Source: an uncultured SAR86 cluster bacterium | GTDB taxonomy: Bacteria; Pseudomonadota; Gammaproteobacteria; Magnimaribacterales; Magnimaribacteraceae | DNA: 64,000 nucleotides | NCBI GenBank assembly: GCA_902606175.1 | Contig: CACLEZ010000005.1 | Span: 32,626-96,625, forward strand | Direction of reading: 5' to 3' | Shown here: positions 36,785 through 45,833 of the stretch, piece by piece | Layout: each line of letters begins with the position of its first letter | How positions within the stretch are numbered: position 1 is the stretch's first letter | Notes under the pieces: model-generated | Databases searched by the model: none | What the model saw: only the letters and a program-made list of their open reading frames with translations | What the model was told of the DNA's origin: nothing | Made by a program: the position numbers and the translations under genes

Positions 36785-37933
36785 TTAATTTTTCCTTAAA
36801 GCATCTACTACATTCAGTCTCATTGCCGAATAAGCAGGTAATACACCCGAAATAACTGCAGTGATAAAAGCCACTAAGATTGCACTTATTACTATAGAAA
36901 TCGAAAATTCTATCTCTCCTGAAAAACCTATTGCTAAACCAGAAAAAAGCGGGAACAAAAGGTAAGCTATGAGAACTCCAATCAAGGCGCCGGCAACACA
37001 CAAAAAGAAAGATTCAGCTAAAACAAAAAGCATAATAAGTCGATCTGAAAAACCAACTGCCTTCAATGCTCCCAGTTCTGGTGTCCTTTCTCGCACTGCC
37101 TGACTCATAGTGTTACCTGTGAGTAAGAGAATAGTAAAAAAAGAAGCAGCCAAGACTGAATTAATTATTAAACCTATATTTCCAATTTGTTCTGCAAACA
37201 TTCTGCTGAAAGCTTCTTCTGTTGAGGTTTTTGTTTCATCTAAGGAATTCTTAAAAAGCTCATCAATTTCTTTTGCTATAGATTCTGCCTGCTCCGGATT
37301 CTCTATTTTGACAATATAATTTCCTGGTCGGCCAGTTTCATAGAGTCTAGCTTCATCAAAATATTTCCAATTTATAAAAGCTTCACCTTGCTCCTCGCTG
37401 ACACTATTTGTGTATGTACCGACTAAATCAAATTCCCAAACTCCTCCCCCTTTCTTAGGCCATATGTCAGCAATAATAGGAATCCTGTCTCCAATTTCCC
37501 ATCCAAACTGATCTGCTATATCTTTTCCTACAATCATTCCAGTTATATTTCGTGAGAAAGCTTCCTGTGCTCCTTCACTCAGCTCCCATTCAGGATAGAC
37601 GTCAAAGTAATTGTCTGGAACAGGCCATTTTGGGAAAAAGTTTTGCCTTTCTTTGTAAGTTCCTCCAAACCATTGACGCCATACCACAGTATCTACACCT
37701 TCTACAGCTTCTATTCTGTTTTTATGTGCCATAGGTAATGATTCTGTAAACGCTAAACGAGAAACAACTATAAGCCTATCGTTACCTGCAAAATCAACTT
37801 CACTATTAAAGGCAACAGCAACTGATCTTCCTAGAGAAAATAATAGGAATGCGGTAGCTATGGAAAAAACAGTCATAAAGGTTCTAATCTTTTTACGATT
37901 AATACCTGACTTAACTATCATCCAATACTTCAT
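36785..37933 (-). CDS. ABC transporter permease, FtsX/MacB type (second permease)
   Basis: Product of 382 residues with the same layout: helix 1 in FMTVFSIATAFLLFSLGRSV, a periplasmic domain, then the FtsX helices after ERTPELGALKAVGFSD. The start is the ATG at 37931-37933, which joins the upstream permease stop as TAATG; a longer frame reading back into that gene has no membrane logic. The first ~35 residues (MKYWMIVKSGINRKKIRTF) resemble those of the neighbour MYWTLIKIGLIRKRLRTF, which suggests duplication. Confidence 0.92.
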   Translation of the reverse strand: MKYWMIVKSGINRKKIRTFMTVFSIATAFLLFSLGRSVAVAFNSEVDFAGNDRLIVVSRLAFTESLPMAHKNRIEAVEGVDTVVWRQWFGGTYKERQNFFPKWPVPDNYFDVYPEWELSEGAQEAFSRNITGMIVGKDIADQFGWEIGDRIPIIADIWPKKGGGVWEFDLVGTYTNSVSEEQGEAFINWKYFDEARLYETGRPGNYIVKIENPEQAESIAKEIDELFKNSLDETKTSTEEAFSRMFAEQIGNIGLIINSVLAASFFTILLLTGNTMSQAVRERTPELGALKAVGFSDRLIMLFVLAESFFLCVAGALIGVLIAYLLFPLFSGLAIGFSGEIEFSISIVISAILVAFITAVISGVLPAYSAMRLNVVDALRKN

Positions 37934-39084
37934 TATCCTTCCCTTAATGCATCGACTACTTTCAAACGTAAAGCTTGATAAGCTGGAACTGCAGCTGACA
38001 TAAAAGCAATAATTAGCCCTATTAAAAAACCTCCAATGATAATACTTGGCGTTACTGAAATTGTATCTTCCAGCAACCCTTGGCTCATTAACTCTATAGC
38101 CGGAACAAGCATTAATGTAGCTATAAGCCCAATAAAAACTGCTATAAAACATATGGTAATAGCTTCAAAAATAACCGAAGTGAAAATAGTTAAATCCTTA
38201 TAGCCCAGACATTTCAAAACCCCAATATCACTTGTTCTTTCTCTAATTGATTGGGCAAGCGTATTTGATGAAACCAATAAAATAGTAAAAAAAACAGACA
38301 AGAGTATCGAGTTAACTATTAATTCCACATCAGCAAACTCTCCTGCCATCTCTACGGCTATCATAGATTCTGGACCAGATCTGGTTGCGTAAGATGAGTT
38401 CATAAAGCGTTGATCAATTTGGTTGGATATAGAATCACCCATCTCGGCAGAAGAGGCTTTTACCATAATCATTCCAACGGTGCCTTTTTGATTTACCCGA
38501 GACTCGTCGAAGGTATCCCAGTTTATTACTGCTCCCATTTCATCGCCTTTAATTTGTTTCGCAGTATAAAAGCCAACAATTTCAAATGACCAATTATTAG
38601 TGCCATCGCTATTCATAGAATTAGATTCTGTATTAAGTATATCGCCTATCCTTAAACCCTTCTGCTCTGCCATAAGTTTTCCAACAATTGCTGCATTAGG
38701 GTTATTTTTCAAGGCATCTTTTGATTCTTGAGATGTTTCAAATCTGTCATACACCTCAAAGAAATTGGGACTCGAGGCAAAGACAACTCCGTCCATCATG
38801 CTCTCAATGCTATCTGAAATGAGGTAATCCATATACATGACATCCTCAACTCCATCCAGATTCTCGATATAATTTACGTAAGAGTAAGGTAATTTTCCGA
38901 ACATATCGTATCTTGGCATCACTATTATATTATCTGCAGAGAGACCTTGGATTGCTCCTGTAAAAAGACCTGAAAGCGTATTAAGTGAGCCGTATAAGAC
39001 AAACGCTATAAACATAGACATGATAGTTAAAAAGGTTCTTAACCTTTTTCTGATTAATCCTATCTTAATTAAAGTCCAATACAT
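37933..39084 (-). CDS. ABC transporter permease, FtsX/MacB type (first permease)
   Basis: A 383-residue permease with an N-terminal helix (RTFLTIMSMFIAFVLYGSLN), periplasmic domain and three C-terminal helices containing ERTSDIGVLKCLGYKD. It ends PAYQALRLKVVDALREG, nearly the same as the second permease's tail PAYSAMRLNVVDALRKN. It shares one base with the ATPase stop and a TAATG with the next permease, so all three permeases and the ATPase are translated in sequence. Confidence 0.92.
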   Translation of the reverse strand: MYWTLIKIGLIRKRLRTFLTIMSMFIAFVLYGSLNTLSGLFTGAIQGLSADNIIVMPRYDMFGKLPYSYVNYIENLDGVEDVMYMDYLISDSIESMMDGVVFASSPNFFEVYDRFETSQESKDALKNNPNAAIVGKLMAEQKGLRIGDILNTESNSMNSDGTNNWSFEIVGFYTAKQIKGDEMGAVINWDTFDESRVNQKGTVGMIMVKASSAEMGDSISNQIDQRFMNSSYATRSGPESMIAVEMAGEFADVELIVNSILLSVFFTILLVSSNTLAQSIRERTSDIGVLKCLGYKDLTIFTSVIFEAITICFIAVFIGLIATLMLVPAIELMSQGLLEDTISVTPSIIIGGFLIGLIIAFMSAAVPAYQALRLKVVDALREG

Positions 39085-39764
39085 TAATTCGTAAGTTTTC
39101 CTTTATCTAAATGTAAAGTTCTTTTAGCAGATTCAGCAGCCACAGGATCATGAGTTACCATCAAAATCGTTTTGCCGTGATCACGGTTTAAAATTTGCAG
39201 GAGATCTAGGATTTCTGTAGCAGTATCTCTATCTAAGTCACCTGTAGGCTCATCACAAACCAAGATATCTGGATCCGAAACAAGTGCTCTTGCGATTGCC
39301 ACTCTTTGTTGTTGTCCTCCAGAGAGTTCATTTGGTTTATGCCCACCTCTATCTGATAGACCGACAACATTAAGTGCAGTTGCGACATGTTCTTTTCTTT
39401 GAGAGCCAGATAAGTTTGTTAAGAGAAGAGGTATCTCGACATTCTTATTGGCTGTCAGCACAGGAAGAAGATTATAAAACTGAAATATAAAACCAACATT
39501 GCTAGCTCTCCAATCACTCAGGGCTGACGCTCCCATTTTTTCAAGATGTTCCCCGTTTATAACTACTTCACCAGATGTAGGAGAATCAAGTCCTCCTATA
39601 AGGTTTAAAAGGGTTGATTTTCCAGACCCAGAAGGCCCCATAAGAGCAAGAAAGTCACCTGTAGGGACTTCTAAGCTTAGATCATCTAACACAACGAGTG
39701 TCTCTTCTCCTCTCTTATATGTTTTGTTAACAGATTGGACTTCAATTAAGTTAGACATGATCAC
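39084..39764 (-). CDS. ABC transporter ATP-binding protein, LolD/MacB type
   Basis: A 226-residue ATPase with Walker A GPSGSGKST, Q-loop region FQFYNLLP, signature LSGGQQQRVAIARAL, Walker B ILVCDEPTGDLD and the H-loop MVTHDP. Sequence type is that of LolD, MacB and FtsE, which use FtsX-type permeases. A second Met two codons in is an equally possible start. It is the only ATPase for three permease genes. Confidence 0.96.
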   Translation of the reverse strand: MIMSNLIEVQSVNKTYKRGEETLVVLDDLSLEVPTGDFLALMGPSGSGKSTLLNLIGGLDSPTSGEVVINGEHLEKMGASALSDWRASNVGFIFQFYNLLPVLTANKNVEIPLLLTNLSGSQRKEHVATALNVVGLSDRGGHKPNELSGGQQQRVAIARALVSDPDILVCDEPTGDLDRDTATEILDLLQILNRDHGKTILMVTHDPVAAESAKRTLHLDKGKLTN

Positions 39765-39771
39765 CTCTTTT

Positions 39772-40917
39772 TTATTTTATTATTACTTTTTGATTATTTT
39801 CTAATTCTTTATCAAATCTTGCTACCACAGTCATACCTGAAGTTAAACCTTCTATCACTCTTGCATAGTTAGCAGTTTCTTCAGCAACTTTAACTTCTGT
39901 CAGCTTGATTTGAGAACCGTTAATTACTTGAACGATGGATTGGTCACCTTCATTGTCTACAGCTGCCAGAGGTATCATAACGCCCTCTTTTACTTCCTCA
40001 CGATTTTGAGTTTCTACTTTTTTTAAGAAAGAAACTCTACTGCCCATATCAGGAAGGACTCTTTCATCTTTTTCTAGAAGAGCGATTCTAACTTTTACAG
40101 TAGCTTTATTTCGATCAGCGGTAGGAATGATTGCTATTACTTCTGATGGTATGTCCCATTTAGGATAAGCGTTTAGATTTGTTACGACAGGCTGTCCAGG
40201 TTTTACTCGATTTATAAAAGCTTCGTTCACATCTACCTCTACCTCTAAGGAGTCCATATCAACAATTGTACAAATACCCGTATTGGTAAATCCGCCTCCA
40301 GCTGAGACTGGAGATATCATTTCACCCGGTTGAGCAGCTTTAAATACGACCACTCCACTAAATGGAGCCAGTATTTTCATATCTTGTACTACTTGTTTTC
40401 TTACTGCATTTAGAGCCTCTAATCCTTCCACAGAAGCTCTTGCAGCATCTAAAGAAGCTTGACTAGCTAGCTCATCTTTTGCCAATTCCTTGGTTCTATT
40501 AAATATTCTTATAGCTTCATTAAGCTGAGATTGTGAGTAGTTGAGATCAGCCTTCATAGTACTATCGTCTAATTGAGCTAATATCTGACCTTCCTCAACA
40601 TACATACCCTCCTCAATAAAAACTTTCATAACCTTTCCGGTCATTTTAGAGGATACTGTTGCCCTTCTTCTTGCAACCACATAACCAGAAGCATCGAGAA
40701 TACTAGTCGCAGAAGAATCGGACATTTGAAGAGACTTAACAGTAAAAGTAGTGACTTCCTGAAGCTCATCATCGGATAAAAATAACCACCAGAAGATGCC
40801 TACGATTATTATAGCTGCACCCAGTAAATAAAGTCTATTAGGAGATGAACCTTCATTTGCAGGCTGAGCAGTTCTATCTATCTTCAGATTATTTAGTAAA
40901 TTCTCTCTTTCACTCAT
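39772..40917 (-). CDS. Membrane fusion protein (HlyD/MacA-type periplasmic adaptor)
   Basis: A 381-residue adaptor with an N-terminal membrane anchor (LYLLGAAIIIVGIFWWLFL, about residues 29-47), a beta-barrel/lipoyl domain (ASGYVVARRRATVSSKMTGKV split by normal spacing), a coiled-coil hairpin (about 120-180) and a C-terminal barrel. It is the first gene of the exporter operon, so the system probably spans the periplasm with an outer-membrane channel of TolC type, which is not in the window. Confidence 0.92.
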   Translation of the reverse strand: MSERENLLNNLKIDRTAQPANEGSSPNRLYLLGAAIIIVGIFWWLFLSDDELQEVTTFTVKSLQMSDSSATSILDASGYVVARRRATVSSKMTGKVMKVFIEEGMYVEEGQILAQLDDSTMKADLNYSQSQLNEAIRIFNRTKELAKDELASQASLDAARASVEGLEALNAVRKQVVQDMKILAPFSGVVVFKAAQPGEMISPVSAGGGFTNTGICTIVDMDSLEVEVDVNEAFINRVKPGQPVVTNLNAYPKWDIPSEVIAIIPTADRNKATVKVRIALLEKDERVLPDMGSRVSFLKKVETQNREEVKEGVMIPLAAVDNEGDQSIVQVINGSQIKLTEVKVAEETANYARVIEGLTSGMTVVARFDKELENNQKVIIK

Positions 40918-40965
40918 TTTTACATCCTTCGATTGATATTATCATTTTCGAAAATGAAGTTAAGG

Positions 40966-41997
40966 TTACATTACTGTAATCCACTCCTTTATCATTTCAA
41001 CAGCTTCGATATGTGTTAAGGACCTTCCCGATTCTGGCATCATAACCCCTGGATCAGTTGAAATCATCCTATGAAGCAAAATAGATTCTTCAGCTTTTCC
41101 GGGTGAAATGGAAAATTCATAACCCCCGCTTCCTCTTCCAGTAGCTACTGGCTTTTTGTTTATACCTAGGTGAGTAGGCCTAGTTTCAGTTAAGTCTAGG
41201 TACAGACCTGTTGAATTAGCTCCCCCACTTGAAATATGGCAATGCCCACAATTTATATCTAAATAGGATCTAACTCTTTCATCCACAGAATAAGTATCGT
41301 CTTTCCAATCAACAGGTGTATTAAGATCTGTTTGAATATTATCTATGTATTCTAACTTCATCCATTTAGTTAATTGATTAATGGATTCGTCTTGATAATC
41401 ATAAATCTTATTAAGGTTTCTGGCCTTGGGACCAATCGGCATTACAGCATCATTCTTTGCATGACATTCTTTACATTGATTTTTATTAGGAACTCTGTAA
41501 CGCACCGAGCGGCTTTCACCTTTAAAATCTATCCAATCAGTTAATATTGTCTTACCGGCTTTTTTTATTATTGCTTCGTCTTGATCTTCATTCCAAGCAT
41601 AAGAAACTGCCTCCCATCCATTTTGCTTCCTTAAGAGCAATCGAGTCTCCATAAGTTTCTTACCAAGAGATAAGTTTCTTTCATCAATTGGATAATAAAA
41701 GGTTTTAATTAAAGCTGAACCTACTGGAAAATCAAATACTTCATCTTTTCTGAAAGAGGCTTTTTTGTTTTCAGGTATATACACCCATCTTTGTTTATAT
41801 GAGTAGTCAGAAAATAGTGAAGAAATTAACTCATATGGAACAACCCCTTCGGCGGGAATTTGAGCGTGAATATCTTTAAAGAAAGCAAAATCAGAGAGTT
41901 TCTTAGGAAATTTTTCCTCTAAAATTAGATCATTATCAATGGCATAGATAGTATTAATAAATAAAACTATTAATATTAATAGAGAAGCTTTTTTCAT
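40966..41997 (-). CDS. Secreted protein with two c-type haem motifs (SO2930/HNE_0200-like)
   Basis: Signal peptide at about residues 1-19 (LLILIVLFINTIYA). Two CxxCH sites are present, CKECH at 175-179 and CGHCH at 250-254, and Met residues near the C-terminus (DPGVMMPESGR) could be axial ligands. The overall layout and the partner beta-helix gene agree with a family I recall as the SO2930/HNE_0200 type, often next to a beta-helix protein; that recollection should be checked. The redox partner or substrate is unknown. Confidence 0.72.
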   Translation of the reverse strand: MKKASLLILIVLFINTIYAIDNDLILEEKFPKKLSDFAFFKDIHAQIPAEGVVPYELISSLFSDYSYKQRWVYIPENKKASFRKDEVFDFPVGSALIKTFYYPIDERNLSLGKKLMETRLLLRKQNGWEAVSYAWNEDQDEAIIKKAGKTILTDWIDFKGESRSVRYRVPNKNQCKECHAKNDAVMPIGPKARNLNKIYDYQDESINQLTKWMKLEYIDNIQTDLNTPVDWKDDTYSVDERVRSYLDINCGHCHISSGGANSTGLYLDLTETRPTHLGINKKPVATGRGSGGYEFSISPGKAEESILLHRMISTDPGVMMPESGRSLTHIEAVEMIKEWITVM

Positions 41998-42002
41998 TAC
42001 TA

Positions 42003-43217
42003 TTAGTTTAAAATTACCTCTGGTAAAGGCCTTACTTTACCTTCATATGCTTTTATATCTCTCTCTACCGGATCAAAGAAAGGTAAGATATATTTGATAG
42101 GATTAAGTGTTAAAAATGTAGCATTTCCATTATTGGTGATGAGAAGTCTTTCTTCATCAGGTTGTCCAAAAATCATTTGACTCGTTGGTAGAATACCGTC
42201 CCAGAATATATCTGGCATATCTCCATCTGAGAGCTCAAATAATATTGCTGCAAGTTCTCCTGTACCTACATCCGGATCAAAACCTCCATCACCAAACCTA
42301 TTGCCATGGATTTGTATAGACTTAGGATGAGGATTGTAGTTTTCGTCTTCTGTTTCATATCCGTATGTAACAATTGATAGATTAACAGTTCCATTTCCGT
42401 AAATATCATTATCAAATACCTCAACATCAGAATTAGCTTGAATAATTATTCCTGTGCCTCTTGGAACTTCTCCCACAATATTGCCTTCGGGGGCAAAGTT
42501 ATCCGTATCATTATTAATTGCCTTATTTCTAAATACTCTTACATGATGACCGCCTTGTTGAGGCAGGTCAGGTAGATCAAAAATTAATATTCCACCTGTG
42601 TTATGTGTTGCTAAATTATCAAATACATCTGCGTAATAAGAGTTTTCTATTTCAATTCCAGCAACATTGTATTTAGCAGTACTATTTTTAACTATTATGT
42701 TTTGTGATTGACCAACATAAATTCCGGCATCGGAAGCGCCAATTGCAACGCAGCCGTCTATGAGAACATCCTTTGACTCAACTGGATAAAATCCATAAGC
42801 CCCATTTGACTCCTTCGGACCTCCAGTCCATTCTGTTCTAAGACGTATCATATTTATTCCGTTTGCACCTATGACCTTTATAGCATCTCCCTTGGCATCA
42901 AGAATTGCAAAATCTCTCAGAGTAACACCGTCTGAGGTAACAAGAAGGCCTTGAGCGCCTGAGATCTGTTCTCCAAAGTTTAATATCGTTGAGTCTATGC
43001 CTGATCCTTCAAATATCACGTCATTAACATCCAGTGAAAGTCCGTCTTCGAAATAATATTCTCCTGGCTCGAGGGTAAGAACATCCCCAGGCTCTAAATC
43101 AATTAAAGCCTCTTGAATTTCCTCTTGAGAATTTGAGTTCGGACTTAATAGAATCTGTTTAGCTTGAAGCGCAAAGCTTAAAAGACCACAGAAGAAGATT
43201 AATAATAAATTTTGCAT
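42003..43217 (-). CDS. Secreted right-handed parallel beta-helix protein
   Basis: Signal peptide at about residues 1-18 (MQNLLLIFFCGLLSFALQA). From about residue 40 to 300 it shows pectate-lyase-like coils with repeated short strands and Asn/Gly turns: GVTLRDFAILDAKGDAIKV, NIIVKNSTAKYNVAGIEI, HVRVFRNKAINNDTDNF. Such folds bind or cut polysaccharides, but no catalytic set can be recognised. It starts 5' of the haem protein with a five-base gap, so the two secreted proteins are made together. Confidence 0.8.
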   Translation of the reverse strand: MQNLLLIFFCGLLSFALQAKQILLSPNSNSQEEIQEALIDLEPGDVLTLEPGEYYFEDGLSLDVNDVIFEGSGIDSTILNFGEQISGAQGLLVTSDGVTLRDFAILDAKGDAIKVIGANGINMIRLRTEWTGGPKESNGAYGFYPVESKDVLIDGCVAIGASDAGIYVGQSQNIIVKNSTAKYNVAGIEIENSYYADVFDNLATHNTGGILIFDLPDLPQQGGHHVRVFRNKAINNDTDNFAPEGNIVGEVPRGTGIIIQANSDVEVFDNDIYGNGTVNLSIVTYGYETEDENYNPHPKSIQIHGNRFGDGGFDPDVGTGELAAILFELSDGDMPDIFWDGILPTSQMIFGQPDEERLLITNNGNATFLTLNPIKYILPFFDPVERDIKAYEGKVRPLPEVILN

Positions 43218-43274
43218 TTTTCCCCATTATTTACATTATTTATAGGTTAATTATAGTAGATTTACTTGAAAGTC

Positions 43275-44174
43275 ATGAATTATAAAAATTATCTCTTTCT
43301 TCTAATCTTTTTATCTCTAAGTCTTATCTCGGAGACAAAACTAATTATCTTGGGTTCTGGCACACCAAACCCTAATCCTGAAAGAAGCGGGTCCGCTTAC
43401 GCAATTGTCACCAATGGCCAAGCTTATCTGGTAGATTTTGGTCCAGGAGTAGTCAGGAGAGCTTCAGCGCTATCGCCTTCCTGGGGAGGTAAATTTCAAG
43501 AGATGGAAATAGAAAATCTTCAATATGCATTCCTGACTCATCTTCATTCTGATCATTCAGCGGGCCTAAGTGACTTAATACTCTCGCCTTGGGTTCTTGG
43601 AAGAGAAAACTCCCTTAAACTTTTTGGCCCTAGAGGTCTAAAAAATATGGCAAGGAACATAACAAAAGCATACAAAGAAGATATAGATTACAGAATAAAC
43701 GGTTCTCAGCCTTCTAATTCAGAGGGATTCAAAACTTCAGTAACCGAAATATCAGAAGGAATAATTTTTGAAGATGAGAATGTTTCAGTTGAGGCATTCT
43801 TAAACAACCATGGTGGGTTTAAGAACTCTTTTGGATTTATATTCCGAACTCAAGATAAAAAAATTGTCTTTTCTGGTGATACTGCATATAGCGAAAAACT
43901 TATAGAACTTTCATCTAAAGCTGATATTTTGGTACACGAAGTATATTCAGAGAAGGGTTTTCTAGAAAAAACAACAGATTGGCAGATTTATCACAAGGCC
44001 CACCATACTTCTGCAATAGATGTTGGAAAGATTGCAAAATTAAGCCAACCAAAAAAGCTTATTCTCTCGCATATACTTTTTTGGGGCAATACTGAGTTTT
44101 CCATAATCAAAGAGGTGAGACAAAATTATGATGGTGAAGTAGTTATTGCAGAAGATCTGATGGTTATTGATTAG
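43275..44174 (+). CDS. Periplasmic metallo-beta-lactamase-fold hydrolase
   Basis: RNase Z/arylsulfatase-like MBL protein with an N-terminal signal sequence (YLFLLIFLSLSLISE). The metal motif THLHSDHSAG is at about residue 90, followed by NNHGGFKNSFGF, FSGDTAYS and a final His in LSHILFWG. ATG at 43275 (about 299 residues) and TTG at 43266 are both possible starts; neither has a strong ribosome site. It is divergent from the beta-helix gene. A secreted location argues against a tRNA-processing role. Confidence 0.85.
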   Translation: MNYKNYLFLLIFLSLSLISETKLIILGSGTPNPNPERSGSAYAIVTNGQAYLVDFGPGVVRRASALSPSWGGKFQEMEIENLQYAFLTHLHSDHSAGLSDLILSPWVLGRENSLKLFGPRGLKNMARNITKAYKEDIDYRINGSQPSNSEGFKTSVTEISEGIIFEDENVSVEAFLNNHGGFKNSFGFIFRTQDKKIVFSGDTAYSEKLIELSSKADILVHEVYSEKGFLEKTTDWQIYHKAHHTSAIDVGKIAKLSQPKKLILSHILFWGNTEFSIIKEVRQNYDGEVVIAEDLMVID

Positions 44175-44264
44175 GTATATAAAAGAAAATTCTGAAAATA
44201 AAAATGTATAGAACTTTTTTATTTCTTTTTTCCTGATAAAGTTTCGAAACTAAAATTAAATAAT

Positions 44265-44720
44265 ATGAGCTTTGAAACAATAATAATAATTTTACAGACC
44301 ATTGGTCCTTTTACAGTCTTAGTTACTGTCTATTTTCTAGTAACTGAATTAAAAGAACAAAACAGAGTAGCCAGAGCAAATGCAAGGCAGAATATTGCTG
44401 ATAGTCATCAAAAACTCACCTTAGCTGGTCTCAATAAAAGGCTGATCGAAATCAAAGTAAAACTGAAAAAAGGAGAGGAACTTACAGAAGAAGAGGATGC
44501 AGCTTACTTAACTCACTTCACGGCTATTCTGAGAGCAAGACAAAGCCAGCATTATCAATACACAATTGGTATGCTTGATGAGTCAGAATGGTCAGCTATG
44601 CTCTCCTCTTTCAGAACTCTTCTAAGAGATAAAAAGAATTTAGAAATCTGGACATGGGTATCTCCAACCTTCCCGGAAGATTTTGTTGAATTAGTTGAAA
44701 AAGAAAGAAAGAAAATATAG
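44265..44720 (+). CDS. Small single-pass membrane protein, unknown function
   Basis: A 151-residue protein with one N-terminal helix (IIIILQTIGPFTVLVTVYFLV, about residues 5-26) and a charged, mostly helical cytoplasmic part (ELKEQNRVARANARQNIAD). I do not recognise the family with certainty. It begins 12 bases before the PAS-EAL gene and may be its membrane partner. Confidence 0.65.
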   Translation: MSFETIIIILQTIGPFTVLVTVYFLVTELKEQNRVARANARQNIADSHQKLTLAGLNKRLIEIKVKLKKGEELTEEEDAAYLTHFTAILRARQSQHYQYTIGMLDESEWSAMLSSFRTLLRDKKNLEIWTWVSPTFPEDFVELVEKERKKI

Positions 44721-44732
44721 GTCATCGCGATA

Positions 44733-45833
44733 ATGAAAAATGAACATTTGGATTACTTATTTAAGTCCTTAAAACATCACCCAAGCCCTTACATCATTTA
44801 TGATCTCGATGGTTCCATTAGATGGATTAATTTAGCTGCAGAATATATTTTTAGAACAGAAGATATTTCTGAAATAGGAATAAAAAAGATTAATCTTGAA
44901 GAACATAAGACCAGTAAAGATCTTATTGCTCAATCATATTCAACACCTGTTGAAGTAATGCTAAGGGATATTGAGTTCTATATGAAAACAAGAGTTCACC
45001 TGATACCTTCTGAATCATCTAAAGACTTTATGTTAGTTGAGGTTTTGTGTAATTCAAGACTAGGTTTAGAAGCTCTTAGACAAACAATTTCTTGTATAGA
45101 GTATGACAGAATAGATCTAGCTTATCAGAAGCAATATGACCTAAAAACCGGAGAAGTAACTGGCGTGGAGGCTTTACTTCGACTCAGAGATGAAGAAGGT
45201 CAAATTATTCCAAACGATGTAATCATTCCTGAAATAGAAGGTGAGAGTTTATTCTCATTGGTTGTTAAGTCTTCGTTAGAAAAACTCAAAGAAATATTCG
45301 CCATCAAATCAGAGATAGGACTTGAAAACGCAACCATTTATCTTAATGTCTCTGCTCATACAATAATGCATCCTGAATTTAGTTCTATTTTTTCTAATTT
45401 TGTTAACGAAATGGGGTTTAAAAAGAATGAATTCGGGCTTGAAGTTACTGAGACAGCGGAATTAAGTAGCACTGAACAAGCAGGGGCAAACCTACAAAAA
45501 TTAAAGGATAGTGGAATCAAAATAGCTTTAGATGACTTCGGTGCAGGCTATGCATCTCTAAGATATGTAAAGGACTTACCTCTAGATGTAATAAAATTGG
45601 ATAAGCACTTTACAAATGGTTTAAATGATAAGGCGACCGCAAAATTAATAGGTTTTGTTGTAGAAGTCTGTAACTCTCTATCCTTGGAAATGATAGGAGA
45701 AGGCGTTGAAACCGAAGAACAAAAAAAACAAATGCTAGAGATAGGATGTACTATCGGACAAGGGTTTTTGATGCACAAACCTGAATTTATTGAAACACTT
45801 AAAAATCAGAATGGAAAAGATATCAAAAAATAA
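44733..45833 (+). CDS. PAS-EAL cyclic-di-GMP phosphodiesterase
   Basis: A 366-residue soluble protein. Residues about 15-110 resemble a PAS sensor (YIIYDLDGSIRWINLAAEYIF). The EAL domain follows with EALLRL, metal and catalytic residues in YLNVSAHT, GLEVTETAEL, ALDDFGAGYASL, VIKLDKHF and GEGVETEEQ, so it looks active in hydrolysing c-di-GMP. It overlaps the next gene, which encodes a GGDEF protein of opposite activity. Confidence 0.9.
   Translation: MKNEHLDYLFKSLKHHPSPYIIYDLDGSIRWINLAAEYIFRTEDISEIGIKKINLEEHKTSKDLIAQSYSTPVEVMLRDIEFYMKTRVHLIPSESSKDFMLVEVLCNSRLGLEALRQTISCIEYDRIDLAYQKQYDLKTGEVTGVEALLRLRDEEGQIIPNDVIIPEIEGESLFSLVVKSSLEKLKEIFAIKSEIGLENATIYLNVSAHTIMHPEFSSIFSNFVNEMGFKKNEFGLEVTETAELSSTEQAGANLQKLKDSGIKIALDDFGAGYASLRYVKDLPLDVIKLDKHFTNGLNDKATAKLIGFVVEVCNSLSLEMIGEGVETEEQKKQMLEIGCTIGQGFLMHKPEFIETLKNQNGKDIKK

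Noticed and set aside
36780..37001. Small Cys/Phe-rich reading frame inside the second permease
   Set aside because: Composition is typical of an out-of-frame shadow of membrane-helix coding sequence, and the permease frame is intact.
44212..44240. Sigma-E-like site (AGAACTT, then CCTGATA) before the small membrane protein
   Set aside because: The -35 fits, but the -10 is poor and the intervening DNA is a T-tract where such matches arise by chance; only the rpoE site was kept.
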